From Muribaculaceae bacterium (GTDB lineage Bacteria; Bacteroidota; Bacteroidia; Bacteroidales; Muribaculaceae), in contig JAFVPD010000015.1 in the NCBI GenBank assembly GCA_017505535.1, positions 105,208 through 169,207 on the forward strand: a stretch of 64,000 nt of DNA, in the 5' to 3' direction. Positions 43,774-52,742 of the stretch are shown piece by piece. The translations under genes and the position numbers were made by a program. Position 1 is the stretch's first letter, and every line of letters starts with the position of its first letter. The notes under the pieces are model-generated. The model made no database searches. It saw only the letters and a list, made by a program, of their open reading frames with translations, and was not told the origin of the DNA.

Positions 43774-45056
43774 ATAATATCACTCACAAACGAGGGCTAT
43801 TGGCTATTTCGCCAATAATCTTCTTTTTGTTTTTTTACTTGGTCGTATCGCTTGTGATAAACGATTTCTATAAAATGCCCATTTCTGTGGCATTAGTTAT
43901 ATCTTCAGTTTGGGCGGTTTTTGTGTATAAGGGAGTCCCTCTCGCTCGGCGCATAGAGGAATATTCCAAAGCGGCCGGAAGTTCCAATATCATGTACATG
44001 GTATGGATATTTGTATTGGCCGGCGCGTTTGCTTCTCTTGCAAAAGAAATTGGAGCTGTTGATGCAACAGTTAATCTCACATTAAAATTCCTTCCGCCCC
44101 AATTTATAATCCCCGGTCTTTTTATTGCAGCGTGTTTCATTTCGTTATCGATTGGAACTTCGGTAGGGACAGTTGTTGCGTTAACACCTTTGGCCGTTGA
44201 CTTGGCTACGAGTGCAGGAGCTGAAGTCCCGTTGTTTGTGGCAACGGTGCTTGGAGGCGCATTTTTTGGAGATAATTTGTCATTCATATCTGATACGACA
44301 ATTGCTGCTACACGTACGCAAGGGTGTAATATGAATGATAAATTTAAGGCCAATTTGTGGATAGCATTGCCGGCTGCATTAATTACGTTGGCTGTGTATA
44401 TATTCACAGAACAAGAATTTAACAATTTGGTCGTTGGAGAGGATATTAATGCCTGGCTCATACTGCCTTATATGGTTATAATTGTTACGGCATTGATTGG
44501 AATTAATGTATCGGTTGTGCTCGTGCTTGGTATTGTGTCGGCAATAGTTGTTGCTCTATTTCAAAATCATGAGGCCTTGTCATTGGCAACCTATATGGGA
44601 CAAGGTATTGATTCAATGGGTAATCTCATAATAATTACATTATTGGCGGCCGGAATGCTTGGACTGATAAAAGCAATGGGAGGAATAAATTATGTGTTGC
44701 AATGTGTTACGTCGCGCATCTCCGGGCCTAAATGGGCCCAAGCAACTATTGCTTTTTTGGTGAGCATAGTGAATGTGTGTACTGCTAATAATACTGTCGC
44801 AATTATTACGGTAGGGTCTTTGTCAAAAAATATAGCCGAACAATATGGGGTAGATGCCCGTAAATCAGCCAGTATATTGGACACATGCTCGTGCATTACA
44901 CAATGCCTCATTCCCTACGGAGCGCAAACACTATTGGCGACCTCATTAGCCGGAATATCTCCGGCTGCTCCATTTGGATATTTATATTATCCATGGGCAT
45001 TGATATTCATGGTTGTATTGTCAATAATATTTGGCTTTCCACGACATTTGCGTTAA
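43770..45056 (+). CDS. Na+/H+ antiporter, NhaC family
   Basis: A 428-residue inner-membrane transporter with about 11-12 hydrophobic helices. Conserved NhaC segments include SIGTSVGTVVALTPLAVDLAT, LGGAFFGDNLSFISDTTIAATRTQGC, ANNTVAIITVGSLSKNIAEQYGVD and DTCSCITQCLIPYGAQTLLATSLAG. The family exchanges Na+ for H+, and relatives also exchange malate/lactate. An ATG at 43761 is possible; I chose 43770 because it forms an ATGA overlap with the previous gene. Confidence 0.88.
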   Translation: MNNITHKRGLLAISPIIFFLFFYLVVSLVINDFYKMPISVALVISSVWAVFVYKGVPLARRIEEYSKAAGSSNIMYMVWIFVLAGAFASLAKEIGAVDATVNLTLKFLPPQFIIPGLFIAACFISLSIGTSVGTVVALTPLAVDLATSAGAEVPLFVATVLGGAFFGDNLSFISDTTIAATRTQGCNMNDKFKANLWIALPAALITLAVYIFTEQEFNNLVVGEDINAWLILPYMVIIVTALIGINVSVVLVLGIVSAIVVALFQNHEALSLATYMGQGIDSMGNLIIITLLAAGMLGLIKAMGGINYVLQCVTSRISGPKWAQATIAFLVSIVNVCTANNTVAIITVGSLSKNIAEQYGVDARKSASILDTCSCITQCLIPYGAQTLLATSLAGISPAAPFGYLYYPWALIFMVVLSIIFGFPRHLR

Positions 45057-45173
45057 AATTTGCTTAAAATTACATTTTGAATGTAACTTTTGGCAAGTTT
45101 TCGCGTCTAAACCGATGGAATATGTGTAACTTGCACAAATTTTGAGAATAATCACATTAATTAAATAAGTAAA

Positions 45174-47999
45174 ATGAAAAGAACATTTAGATTTTTGTTT
45201 CTGCTCATAGCAGGAATGATGTTGATGCCGATGACTGTAAAGGCTCAACAATTGCCACCTATCCCGGTAGATACCAATGTAGTGATAGGAAAGCTACCTA
45301 ATGGGTTGACTTATTATATCCGACACAATGAGTACCCCAAAGGACAAGCCGATTTCTTTATTGCTCAAAAAGTAGGGTCAATCCTTGAAGAAGATAGCCA
45401 ACGCGGTCTTGCTCACTTCCTTGAGCACATGTGTTTTAATGGAACAAAAAACTTCCCCGGCAATCAAATCGTTTCTTGGTTGGAGTCTGTTGGTGTTAAA
45501 TTTGGATATAATTTGAATGCCTATACTTCAATTGACGAAACAGTCTATAATATCTCAAGCGTACCCACCGAGCGTGAAAGCGTACAAGATTCATGTTTGT
45601 TAATCCTTCATGATTGGGCTAATGACTTGTTGCTTGATGGCGCTGAAATTGAGAAAGAACGTGGTGTGATTCATCAAGAATGGCGTCGTTCAATGGTTGG
45701 ACAAATGCGTATTCTTGAAAACCTTCTTCCGGTGATATATCCCGGCAGCCGATATGGCTATCGTTTGCCTATTGGTACAATGGAAGTGGTTGATAATTTC
45801 CCTCACAAGGAATTGCGCGATTACTATGAAACATGGTATCGTCCCGATCAACAAGGTATTATCGTCGTTGGAGATATTGATGTTAAACGCATTGAGAACA
45901 AAATTATAGAGATGTTCTCTTCAATTGAAATGCCGGCCAATGCTCCCGAACGTATTTATTATCCTGTTGAAGATAATAAAGGCACAATCTATGCAATTGG
46001 TAAGGATAAAGAGCAAAGCAATGCTATTATTGAGATAATGTTTAAACAAGATGCAATGCCCGACTCTCTCAAGGGGTCTATGGAGTACATGATTCATAAC
46101 TATGCTACTTCAATGATCACTTCAATGTTAGATTCTCGTCTCAATGATATGATGTCAAAGCCCGATGCTCCGTTTGCTATGGCAAGTTCATCATATGGCG
46201 AATTCTTTGTGGCTAAAACCAAAGATGCGTTTACTGTGTCAGGTATTGCTAAAGGAAATGATATAAAACCTGTCCTCGAGGCTATTTATCGCGAAGTTTT
46301 GCGCGCACAACGAGGTGGATTTACTGCAACAGAATATGAACGTGCTCGCAGTGAATATCTTTCACGTCTTGAAACAGCCTATAAAAATCGCAATCAACAA
46401 GAGTCAACTCGATTGGCTCGTGAATATGTGAGCCACTTTGTAGATAATGAGCCAATTCCAGGTATTGAATTCAAATATCAAGTTATGACAATGTTGGCTA
46501 AACAAATTCCTGTTCAAGCAATGAACATGGCATTCCAACAAATGATTACTCCCGACAATCGCGTTGTAGTGGCTTTGCTTCCTGAAAAAGAAGGTTTCTT
46601 GTTCCCAACAGATGCTGAACTTGATGCAGTATTGAAAGCTGTTGATGCTGAAACAATTGAAGCTTATGTGGACAATGTGAAAGCAGAACCTCTCATTAAA
46701 GAATTGCCCGCAGCCGGTAAGATTGTTGCTGAAAAAGAAAATCCGCAATGGGGCACTATCGAATGGACTCTTTCTAATGGCGTGAAAGTTGTTGTAAAGA
46801 AAACAGCTTTTAAAGACGATGAAATTTTGTTTAATGCGTCAGCCAAAAATGGTTTGTCTATATTTGGTGATGAAAAAGCCAATAGCATGATTTTCATGCC
46901 TTATGCATTGTCACAATATGGCTTGGGAGATTACACAAATGCCGACTTGCAAAAATATTTAGCAGGCAAACAAGCAACAGTGCGTCATTCATTCGGAACT
47001 GACAGCCGTACATTGTCAGGATTTAGCACTCCAAAAGATATTCAGACTCTTATGGAATTGTTATATATGACATTCACAGGTTTCAATATTAATGAAGATG
47101 AATTTGTTGCTGCTCAAAATATGTATAAAGGAGCATTACAAAATCAAGAAGTTTCCCCTCAATACATTTTCCAAAAACGTTTGGCTGAGTCTTTGAACAA
47201 ATCGGCACGCGATAGAGCAATCAGTATTGATGCAATCAATGGCGCTAATCGTCAAGAAATTCTAGATATGGCTCATGCAATGTTGTCAAATGCCGCTGAT
47301 TACACTTTCACATTTGTAGGAAATGTTGATGTTGATTCATTGCGTCCTCTCGTTGAACAATACATTGCAACGCTCCTAGCTGATGTTGCAACACGTGACA
47401 CTGAATACAATGTCAACCCCGATTATGGTATGCATGAAGGTAAAGCTACCGACACCTATACTGCTAAGATGGAAACTCCTCAAACATGGGCAGCTATTAT
47501 AGCTTTTGGTGACATGGATTATAATGCAAAGGATTCTCGATTGGCATCTGTTGCAGGACAAATTCTCACTTCTCGCCTCATTGAAACAGTGCGTGAAAAA
47601 GAAGGTGCAGTCTATTCAATTGGTGCTAGTGGCTATTTGGGACGTGTGCCTGGTCAAAACTGCTATATGATGTCAAATTTCCCAATGAAACCTGAACTCA
47701 AAGAGAAAGTTCTTGGTATGATTGCCACAGAATTTGACAATATGACTAAGAATATAACTGAAGAAGAGCTTAATAAGATCAGAGAATTTATGATCAAAGA
47801 TATCGCTGAAGGTTACGAGAAAAACGATAACTGGTTGAATGGTATTGTTGGTTATGAAATGAGTGGAGTTGACGCTTTCAACGGAATGGAAAATGTTGTA
47901 AGTTCAATTACTGTTCAAGATGTACAAGACTTTATGAAACGCCTACTTGATCAAGGCAACTATCGAGTTGTGATTCTTGACCCTGAAGTAGCTCAATAA
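45174..47999 (+). CDS. M16 family zinc metallopeptidase (pitrilysin-like), secreted
   Basis: A 941-residue exported protease with signal peptide ending TVKAQ. The first M16 domain has the inverted zinc motif HFLEH (residues 81-85) in GLAHFLEHMCFNG, with the distal glutamate in EIEKERGVIHQEWRR. A second, catalytically inactive M16 domain starts near 510 (WTLSNGVKVVVKKTAFKDDEI). Such two-domain pitrilysins form a clam-shell around peptides in the periplasm. It stands alone and ends in a terminator. Confidence 0.93.
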   Translation: MKRTFRFLFLLIAGMMLMPMTVKAQQLPPIPVDTNVVIGKLPNGLTYYIRHNEYPKGQADFFIAQKVGSILEEDSQRGLAHFLEHMCFNGTKNFPGNQIVSWLESVGVKFGYNLNAYTSIDETVYNISSVPTERESVQDSCLLILHDWANDLLLDGAEIEKERGVIHQEWRRSMVGQMRILENLLPVIYPGSRYGYRLPIGTMEVVDNFPHKELRDYYETWYRPDQQGIIVVGDIDVKRIENKIIEMFSSIEMPANAPERIYYPVEDNKGTIYAIGKDKEQSNAIIEIMFKQDAMPDSLKGSMEYMIHNYATSMITSMLDSRLNDMMSKPDAPFAMASSSYGEFFVAKTKDAFTVSGIAKGNDIKPVLEAIYREVLRAQRGGFTATEYERARSEYLSRLETAYKNRNQQESTRLAREYVSHFVDNEPIPGIEFKYQVMTMLAKQIPVQAMNMAFQQMITPDNRVVVALLPEKEGFLFPTDAELDAVLKAVDAETIEAYVDNVKAEPLIKELPAAGKIVAEKENPQWGTIEWTLSNGVKVVVKKTAFKDDEILFNASAKNGLSIFGDEKANSMIFMPYALSQYGLGDYTNADLQKYLAGKQATVRHSFGTDSRTLSGFSTPKDIQTLMELLYMTFTGFNINEDEFVAAQNMYKGALQNQEVSPQYIFQKRLAESLNKSARDRAISIDAINGANRQEILDMAHAMLSNAADYTFTFVGNVDVDSLRPLVEQYIATLLADVATRDTEYNVNPDYGMHEGKATDTYTAKMETPQTWAAIIAFGDMDYNAKDSRLASVAGQILTSRLIETVREKEGAVYSIGASGYLGRVPGQNCYMMSNFPMKPELKEKVLGMIATEFDNMTKNITEEELNKIREFMIKDIAEGYEKNDNWLNGIVGYEMSGVDAFNGMENVVSSITVQDVQDFMKRLLDQGNYRVVILDPEVAQ

Positions 48000-48018
48000 T
48001 TCTTTTTCCAGATATAGA

Positions 48019-48056
48019 ATAGCCTGCCGAAGCATTGCCTTCGGTAGGCTATTTTG
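48019..48056 (+). terminator. Terminator of the M16 peptidase gene
   Basis: A 14-bp stem (atagcctgccgaag/cttcggtaggctat, one G-T pair) followed by TTTTG, 19 bp beyond the stop. The T-run doubles as the -33 element of the mntP promoter. Confidence 0.85.
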
Positions 48057-48083
48057 TATATAGTTGAAAAATGAGTAATTTTG
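48052..48083 (+). promoter_or_regulatory. Promoter of mntP
   Basis: TTTTG (48052-48056), a 19-bp spacer and TAATTTTG (48076-48083), ending 19 bp before the ATG. It overlaps the upstream terminator's T-run. Confidence 0.75.
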
Positions 48084-48102
48084 TGCGATATAACAATTTT
48101 AT

Positions 48103-48657
48103 ATGGGTATAATAGAATTATTGTTTATTGCAATCGGGCTATCGATGGACGCATTTGCTGTTTCAATCGGCAAAGGTTTGTCGGTGAGAGAAATCAAGAT
48201 GCGCCATTCAATGAGTGTCGGTGTATGGTTTGGCGGATTCCAAGCCTTGATGCCATTGGTGGGGTATTGTCTTGGTGCGAGTTTTGCCTCGGTTGTTGCC
48301 GATTTTGATCATTGGATAGCATTTGTTTTGCTCGGCCTGATAGGTGTCAATATGATACGTGAGGCTTGTTCCGATGATGAAAATGTTAATCCCGATTTTT
48401 CAATAAAAACGATGTTTATAATGGCTGTGGCCACAAGTATTGATGCTCTTGCTATAGGAATATCATTTGCATTCCTTGGAGTCAATATAGTCACCTCGGC
48501 CGTAGTTATCGGAATAACAACCTTTGCGTTTTCTGTTGTCGGATTGAAGATTGGCAACATTTTCGGGTGTCGCTATAAATCAAAGGCAGAAATTGCCGGG
48601 GGTATAATACTCATTTGCATTGGAGTGAAAATTCTTGTGGAACATCTATCGGCATAA
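48103..48657 (+). CDS. mntP: Manganese efflux pump MntP
   Basis: 184 residues, six hydrophobic helices with two-fold internal symmetry. The diagnostic aspartates are in GLSMDAFAVSIGKGLS and ATSIDALAIGISFAFLG, which line the cation path. It exports Mn2+ under excess. Many mntP genes carry a manganese riboswitch in a long leader; the leader here is only about 15-20 nt, so such a switch is absent. Confidence 0.93.
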   Translation: MGIIELLFIAIGLSMDAFAVSIGKGLSVREIKMRHSMSVGVWFGGFQALMPLVGYCLGASFASVVADFDHWIAFVLLGLIGVNMIREACSDDENVNPDFSIKTMFIMAVATSIDALAIGISFAFLGVNIVTSAVVIGITTFAFSVVGLKIGNIFGCRYKSKAEIAGGIILICIGVKILVEHLSA

Positions 48658-48677
48658 AATTGAGATGCCAAAGAAAC

Positions 48678-48719
48678 ACAACAGCGCTTTAGCTCAGGCT
48701 AAAGCGCTGTTGTTATTTA
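48678..48719. terminator. Bidirectional terminator between mntP and the lyase gene
   Basis: A perfect 16-bp stem (48678-48693 with 48698-48713, core cagcgctttagc/gctaaagcgctg) with a 4-nt loop. T-rich on the plus-strand side; on the minus strand a short U-rich stretch follows. Confidence 0.85.
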
Positions 48720-48736
48720 ATGGACAATCTAATGAA

Positions 48737-50188
48737 TTATAAACTGTCACCAAAGTCGGCACGGAATTTCGCAGCGAGTTTTTCTTGCCAATCGCCAATG
48801 GCTTCAAGGCGTCCGAAGAAGAATCGCAACACAGCCGGTTCGTCAACCCATTTAAGACCGCCAACGAGTTCACGATTGTCATATAGCCATTTTACGCGGT
48901 CGGCGCAATATTTAATTTGTGACAAAGTAAACACACGACGTGGGCATGCAAGACGAAGTAATTCAAGTTCTGCATAGTTTTCAGATCCGTCCGGATTGCG
49001 TTGTTCTGAGATTGAACCGCGTTCCATACCACGAATACCTCCGGCAATATACAATGCGGCAGCAAGAGCTCCGGCAGGATATTGTTGTGAAGGAATGTGA
49101 GGAAGGAATTCTGTCGCATTAATGTGAGCGCCGAGACCACCGGCCGGTTTAACCATAGGCACTCCATAGCTGTCAAGCTCTTTTACCAAATATTCAATAA
49201 ACAATGGTCCTTGGTTGATGATTTCTTCGTCCATGGTTTCGAGAAGACCCACTGCCATTGCTTCCATTGAACGAACTTCCATACCTCCATAGGTCAAGAA
49301 GCCTTCATACAATGGAATGAATTCTTTCATCTTGAGAATGAGGTCGTTGTTGTTTGAAACGATACCACCACCGCGAGAGAATCCGAGTTTGCGACTTGAG
49401 AAATAAATGAGGTCCATTGCGTCGGCAATCTTGCGAGTGATTTCAGCAATGGTCATTCCTTTGGCCGCTTCTTCGCGAGTCTTGATGAAGTACAAGTTGT
49501 CTTGCAATAATGATGCATCAAGAACCGACATAATTCCGTTTTCGCGACACACTTTTGCCACTTCAAGCATGTTTTCCATTGAAAGAGGTTGACCTCCGAT
49601 GAGGTTTGTTCCGGCTTCAATACGCACAAATGGAACATGTTCAGGGCCTACTTCTTCAATTAGCTTTTTGAGGCGAGGAATGTCAAAGTTTCCTTTAAAA
49701 GGCAATTCTTTGTGAGGATCAAGTCCGTCGGCTGTCACAAGTTCTTCCACGCGTCCACCAAGTCGAGTGATGTGTGCCTTGGTTGTGGTAAAGTGGAAGT
49801 TCATTGGAACAACGTCTCCGGGCTTTACGAATGTTTCAGCCAAGATGTTTTCACAAGCACGTCCTTGGTGTGCAGGAAGGAAATATTCAGTGCCGAAAAC
49901 GGTTTTCAATGCTTTAATCAATCTATTGCAAGTCTCAGATCCTGCGTATGAGTCGTCGGCTTGCATAGATGCAGCTACTTGGTTGTCGCTCATTGCGTTA
50001 ACGCCTGAGTCGGTCAACATATCCAAGAATACATCGCGGTTTTGCAACAAGAATGTATTGTTGCCGGCTTCGCGCAAGCATTTAACACGGTCTTCTACTG
50101 TGGGAAGATAAAGTTTCTGTACTACACGCACTTTGTGCATTTCCAATGGCACTTGGTGCTCTTCTCTATAAAATTTTACTACAGACAT
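48737..50188 (-). CDS. Tryptophanase / tyrosine phenol-lyase family enzyme
   Basis: A 483-residue PLP beta-eliminating lyase. By alignment from memory with C. freundii tyrosine phenol-lyase (TPL), conserved residues are Tyr81 (Tyr71), Arg110 (Arg100), Phe133, Asn195 (Asn185), Asp224 (Asp214), the PLP lysine Lys267 (Lys257) and Arg417/418 (Arg404). The specificity positions Thr134 (FTTT; Asp in E. coli tryptophanase) and Arg390 (MERG) are TPL-like. Leu227 replaces the arginine (Arg217 in TPL, Arg230 in tryptophanase) that contacts PLP. It probably releases pyruvate and ammonia from a beta-substituted amino acid; whether it yields indole or phenol is open. A TATATTTG element lies at 50238-50245. 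Confidence 0.85.
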   Translation of the reverse strand: MSVVKFYREEHQVPLEMHKVRVVQKLYLPTVEDRVKCLREAGNNTFLLQNRDVFLDMLTDSGVNAMSDNQVAASMQADDSYAGSETCNRLIKALKTVFGTEYFLPAHQGRACENILAETFVKPGDVVPMNFHFTTTKAHITRLGGRVEELVTADGLDPHKELPFKGNFDIPRLKKLIEEVGPEHVPFVRIEAGTNLIGGQPLSMENMLEVAKVCRENGIMSVLDASLLQDNLYFIKTREEAAKGMTIAEITRKIADAMDLIYFSSRKLGFSRGGGIVSNNNDLILKMKEFIPLYEGFLTYGGMEVRSMEAMAVGLLETMDEEIINQGPLFIEYLVKELDSYGVPMVKPAGGLGAHINATEFLPHIPSQQYPAGALAAALYIAGGIRGMERGSISEQRNPDGSENYAELELLRLACPRRVFTLSQIKYCADRVKWLYDNRELVGGLKWVDEPAVLRFFFGRLEAIGDWQEKLAAKFRADFGDSL

Positions 50189-50237
50189 TTTATGGGATTA
50201 TTTTATGTTAATTTATTTAGTTCGTTGAATCAGGTTG

Positions 50238-50245
50238 CAAATATA
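50238..50245 (-). promoter_or_regulatory. -7 element upstream of the lyase gene
   Basis: TATATTTG on the minus strand, 49 bp before the start codon, without a clear -33 TTG. In the rest of 50246-50471 I see only a 9-bp A/T inverted repeat (50300-50308 with 50330-50338) of unclear role. Confidence 0.4.
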
Positions 50246-50471
50246 ACTATAATTATTAGAAATAGTAGTATTTTGATTGAGAAAAGCACGAAATGTTGAA
50301 AAAATGCAGTAAAAATGAATGGTTGAGGTTGCATTTTTGTATAAAAGTTAAATATTCTTGATTTTTCATTGTGCTTTAAACCATTTGCTGTTGTTGATGT
50401 CATAAACACAAGCAGATTAATCTCGCATAAATGATTAAATAATAAATTAGCAATAACTAAAATTTAAAACA

Positions 50472-50936
50472 ATGAAAAAGGTAATTTGGAGTATAATGGT
50501 CGTTGCTTTTTCGATGGTTTCATTTTCTGCATCGGCTCAAGAGAAACAATGTGATAAATCTCAGTGTGTAAAAGAAAAATGTGATAAGGCCCAAAAGTGT
50601 GGAAAGCAAATGCAGGCTCCATGCCCATTTGACGGCTTGAATCTCACTCCCGAGCAAAAAGAGAAAATCAAGGCATTGAAGGCCAATTGTAAAGAAAATA
50701 AGTGTGATCGCAAAAAACAACGTGCACATCGTGACTCTATGGCTCAAGCTGCAAAGGCAAAGCATCTTGCTGAAATCAAAGCGATACTCACTCCCGAGCA
50801 ATATGTACAATATCTTGAGAATATGGTAGTAAAGCAAGGGCCAAAACAAGGACGTATGCCACGCCACAACCATAAATGCGGAAAAATGAAACAACATTGT
50901 TCTCAGCAAGGACAATGTCCCAAAGGTGACAAATAA
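50472..50936 (+). CDS. Small secreted cysteine-rich protein, Spy/CpxP-like
   Basis: 154 residues with a signal peptide ending in SASAQ. The mature protein has two LTPEQ motifs (LNLTPEQKEKIKAL and AILTPEQYVQYL) typical of the Spy/CpxP LTxxQ family of periplasmic chaperone-like and metal-stress proteins. Unlike most family members it carries about ten cysteines and a C-terminal His/Met/Cys cluster (MPRHNHKCGKMKQHCSQQGQ), suggesting metal binding. Very lysine-rich. No partner gene on the same strand. Confidence 0.7.
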   Translation: MKKVIWSIMVVAFSMVSFSASAQEKQCDKSQCVKEKCDKAQKCGKQMQAPCPFDGLNLTPEQKEKIKALKANCKENKCDRKKQRAHRDSMAQAAKAKHLAEIKAILTPEQYVQYLENMVVKQGPKQGRMPRHNHKCGKMKQHCSQQGQCPKGDK

Positions 50937-50981
50937 TTTAAGAAACCCCTAATCAGCAATATTTAAGTATAGTGTAAAAGA

Positions 50982-51013
50982 GAGCCGGCGTTGCAGTGAT
51001 GCAGCGCCGGCTC
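50982..51013. terminator. Hairpin between convergent genes
   Basis: A 9-bp GC-rich stem (gagccggcg/cgccggctc) extended by an inner ttgca/tgcag pairing. It is a strong hairpin, with a moderate U-run on the minus strand (TCTTTTAC) and none on the plus strand. Confidence 0.65.
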
Positions 51014-51053
51014 GTTATTAGGTAGTTCTAAAAGACACTTTGTTGTGACGTGT

Positions 51054-52577
51054 TTATTGTTGGTGAGCTGCACGCAACAAGTCGTTGACGGTTTTCACCG
51101 GATTAAATGTTTCAATGGGCACTTCAACAAACACTGTGTTCCAATCGCTCATAGCTCCGTTCCACAAGCCCGGCAATTCAAGGGCTCTCAATTCTTTGCC
51201 ATGAAGTGATTTTGAAGAGATGAAACCTGTGGCGGCATCAACATATTGAGGCAAATTAAATTTGTTTCCATTAATGTCTTTAATGTAGCACACGAGGTCA
51301 ACCGGGTTGAAGTGAGTAGCCTGAGCAACCATTGCTTTATAGGCTTCATTTTTAGGATCGATTTGGTGGCTTTCAAGAATTTGAGGAGATGATGAGCCGT
51401 CTTGATTGTATGCAATGTATGGGCCTCCTCCGGGTTCTCCTTCATTCTTCACCATTCCACACACGCGTAGAGGGCGATTGAGTTTGTTCTTGATGAATAG
51501 AACGAGTTCGGCATCTTCAAGAGTTTTCATTTTTTCATCGCGCACGTTAAGAACTTGGTGCAAGAATGCAATCATATCGCGCACTTTTTCCATGTCGTAA
51601 TTACCCGATTCAATAAGTTTGAGGTATTTTTCAATCATGTCGTGCACTTCAATGAGATATCCGGCAATGACTTGCTTATATTGTAGAGTTGCTGCTCGAC
51701 GCGAATCGGGAACAACGTTATCAATATTTTTGATAAATACTACGGCTGCATCAATGTCATTGAGGTTTTCAATTAGTGCACCATGTCCGCCGGGTCTAAA
51801 CACCAATGTGTCATTGTCCTTAAATAGAGTATTGTCGGGGTTAACAGCAACTGTGTCGGTCGATGGTTTTTGTTCCGACATAGATATATTGAATTTCACG
51901 CCCATGCGTTGTTCGCAGTCGGGAACAACGGCATTGAGTTTTTGTTCAAATAGCTTGCGATGATTAGTTGATACAGTAAAGTGTAGATTTACAATGCCAT
52001 TGCTTTGGGCTGCTGTTTGAGCGCCTTCCACAAGTTGTTCTTCAACCGGAGTGCGTGTTGAATTGTTGTATTTGTGGAATGTGAGCAACCCTTTGGGCAG
52101 ATTTCCATAGTTCAATCCATTGGGGGATATAATGGCATTAATAACATCTTTGATGCGATGATCGTCAATGAGTTCATCTACACTCTTATGATATACTTCG
52201 CGACACAAGTCGTCAAGTTCGCCATAGAATGCAAGATTGTGAATGTTATCTACAAGTTCGGCCACGTCTGACCCTTCTGCCGGAATATCATCTTCTCCAT
52301 CAACAAATGAAAACAAAGCCTTAAACATGCGAGATGCCGCGCCCGATGCAGGGACAAACTTACACACTTCGCCTCCATCATTCAGGAATTGTTTCCAACG
52401 TTCAATGGCACGATTTTGCTCCTCTGGTGTCAAGCGCATAATCCCGGCGCCAATTGTGGCCGACCCGGCAAGCTTGAGGTAGGGAAAACCGGTCTTGAAT
52501 CGCTCAATTTGAGCATTAAGTTCTTCTTGAGAAATACCTTTCTCTTCGAGAGTTTTTAAGTCTTGTTGAGTTAGCAT
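51054..52577 (-). CDS. DUF4301 family protein
   Basis: 507 residues of a Bacteroidota family with no assigned activity. Recognised from the N-terminal GISQEELNAQIERFKTGFPYLKL, the phosphate-loop-like KFVPASGAASRMFKAL, and later FRPGGHGALIENLNDIDAAVVFIKNIDNV, which resembles sugar-nucleotidyltransferase folds. A TTTG-N22-TAACTTTG pair (52614-52647) lies upstream on the minus strand. Confidence 0.85.
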   Translation of the reverse strand: MLTQQDLKTLEEKGISQEELNAQIERFKTGFPYLKLAGSATIGAGIMRLTPEEQNRAIERWKQFLNDGGEVCKFVPASGAASRMFKALFSFVDGEDDIPAEGSDVAELVDNIHNLAFYGELDDLCREVYHKSVDELIDDHRIKDVINAIISPNGLNYGNLPKGLLTFHKYNNSTRTPVEEQLVEGAQTAAQSNGIVNLHFTVSTNHRKLFEQKLNAVVPDCEQRMGVKFNISMSEQKPSTDTVAVNPDNTLFKDNDTLVFRPGGHGALIENLNDIDAAVVFIKNIDNVVPDSRRAATLQYKQVIAGYLIEVHDMIEKYLKLIESGNYDMEKVRDMIAFLHQVLNVRDEKMKTLEDAELVLFIKNKLNRPLRVCGMVKNEGEPGGGPYIAYNQDGSSSPQILESHQIDPKNEAYKAMVAQATHFNPVDLVCYIKDINGNKFNLPQYVDAATGFISSKSLHGKELRALELPGLWNGAMSDWNTVFVEVPIETFNPVKTVNDLLRAAHQQ

Positions 52578-52613
52578 AATGGTATATAGAATTAAAATTA
52601 TTATTCAATACCC

Positions 52614-52647
52614 CAAAGTTAGCAAATTTATCTCTGCAATCGGCAAA
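52614..52647 (-). promoter_or_regulatory. Probable promoter of the DUF4301 gene
   Basis: On the minus strand TTTG (52647-52644), 22 bp, then TAACTTTG (52621-52614), 37 bp before the ATG. A second TAAATTTG (52630-52623) overlaps the spacer. Confidence 0.45.
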
Positions 52648-52742
52648 AAGATTAATGAAAATTTGCAGAATTTCAAAATCTGGGGCATTTGTAGCATTGT
52701 TGCCATTTATTATGCCCTCAATTGTTTCGCATGATAGAACGT

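Noticed and set aside
43868..44461. 197-codon minus-strand frame opposite the NhaC antiporter
   Set aside because: Antisense of a well-supported transporter; no recognisable motif.
48057..48102. Manganese riboswitch (yybP-ykoY) before mntP
   Set aside because: The expected leader is only about 15-20 nt, far too short for the riboswitch.
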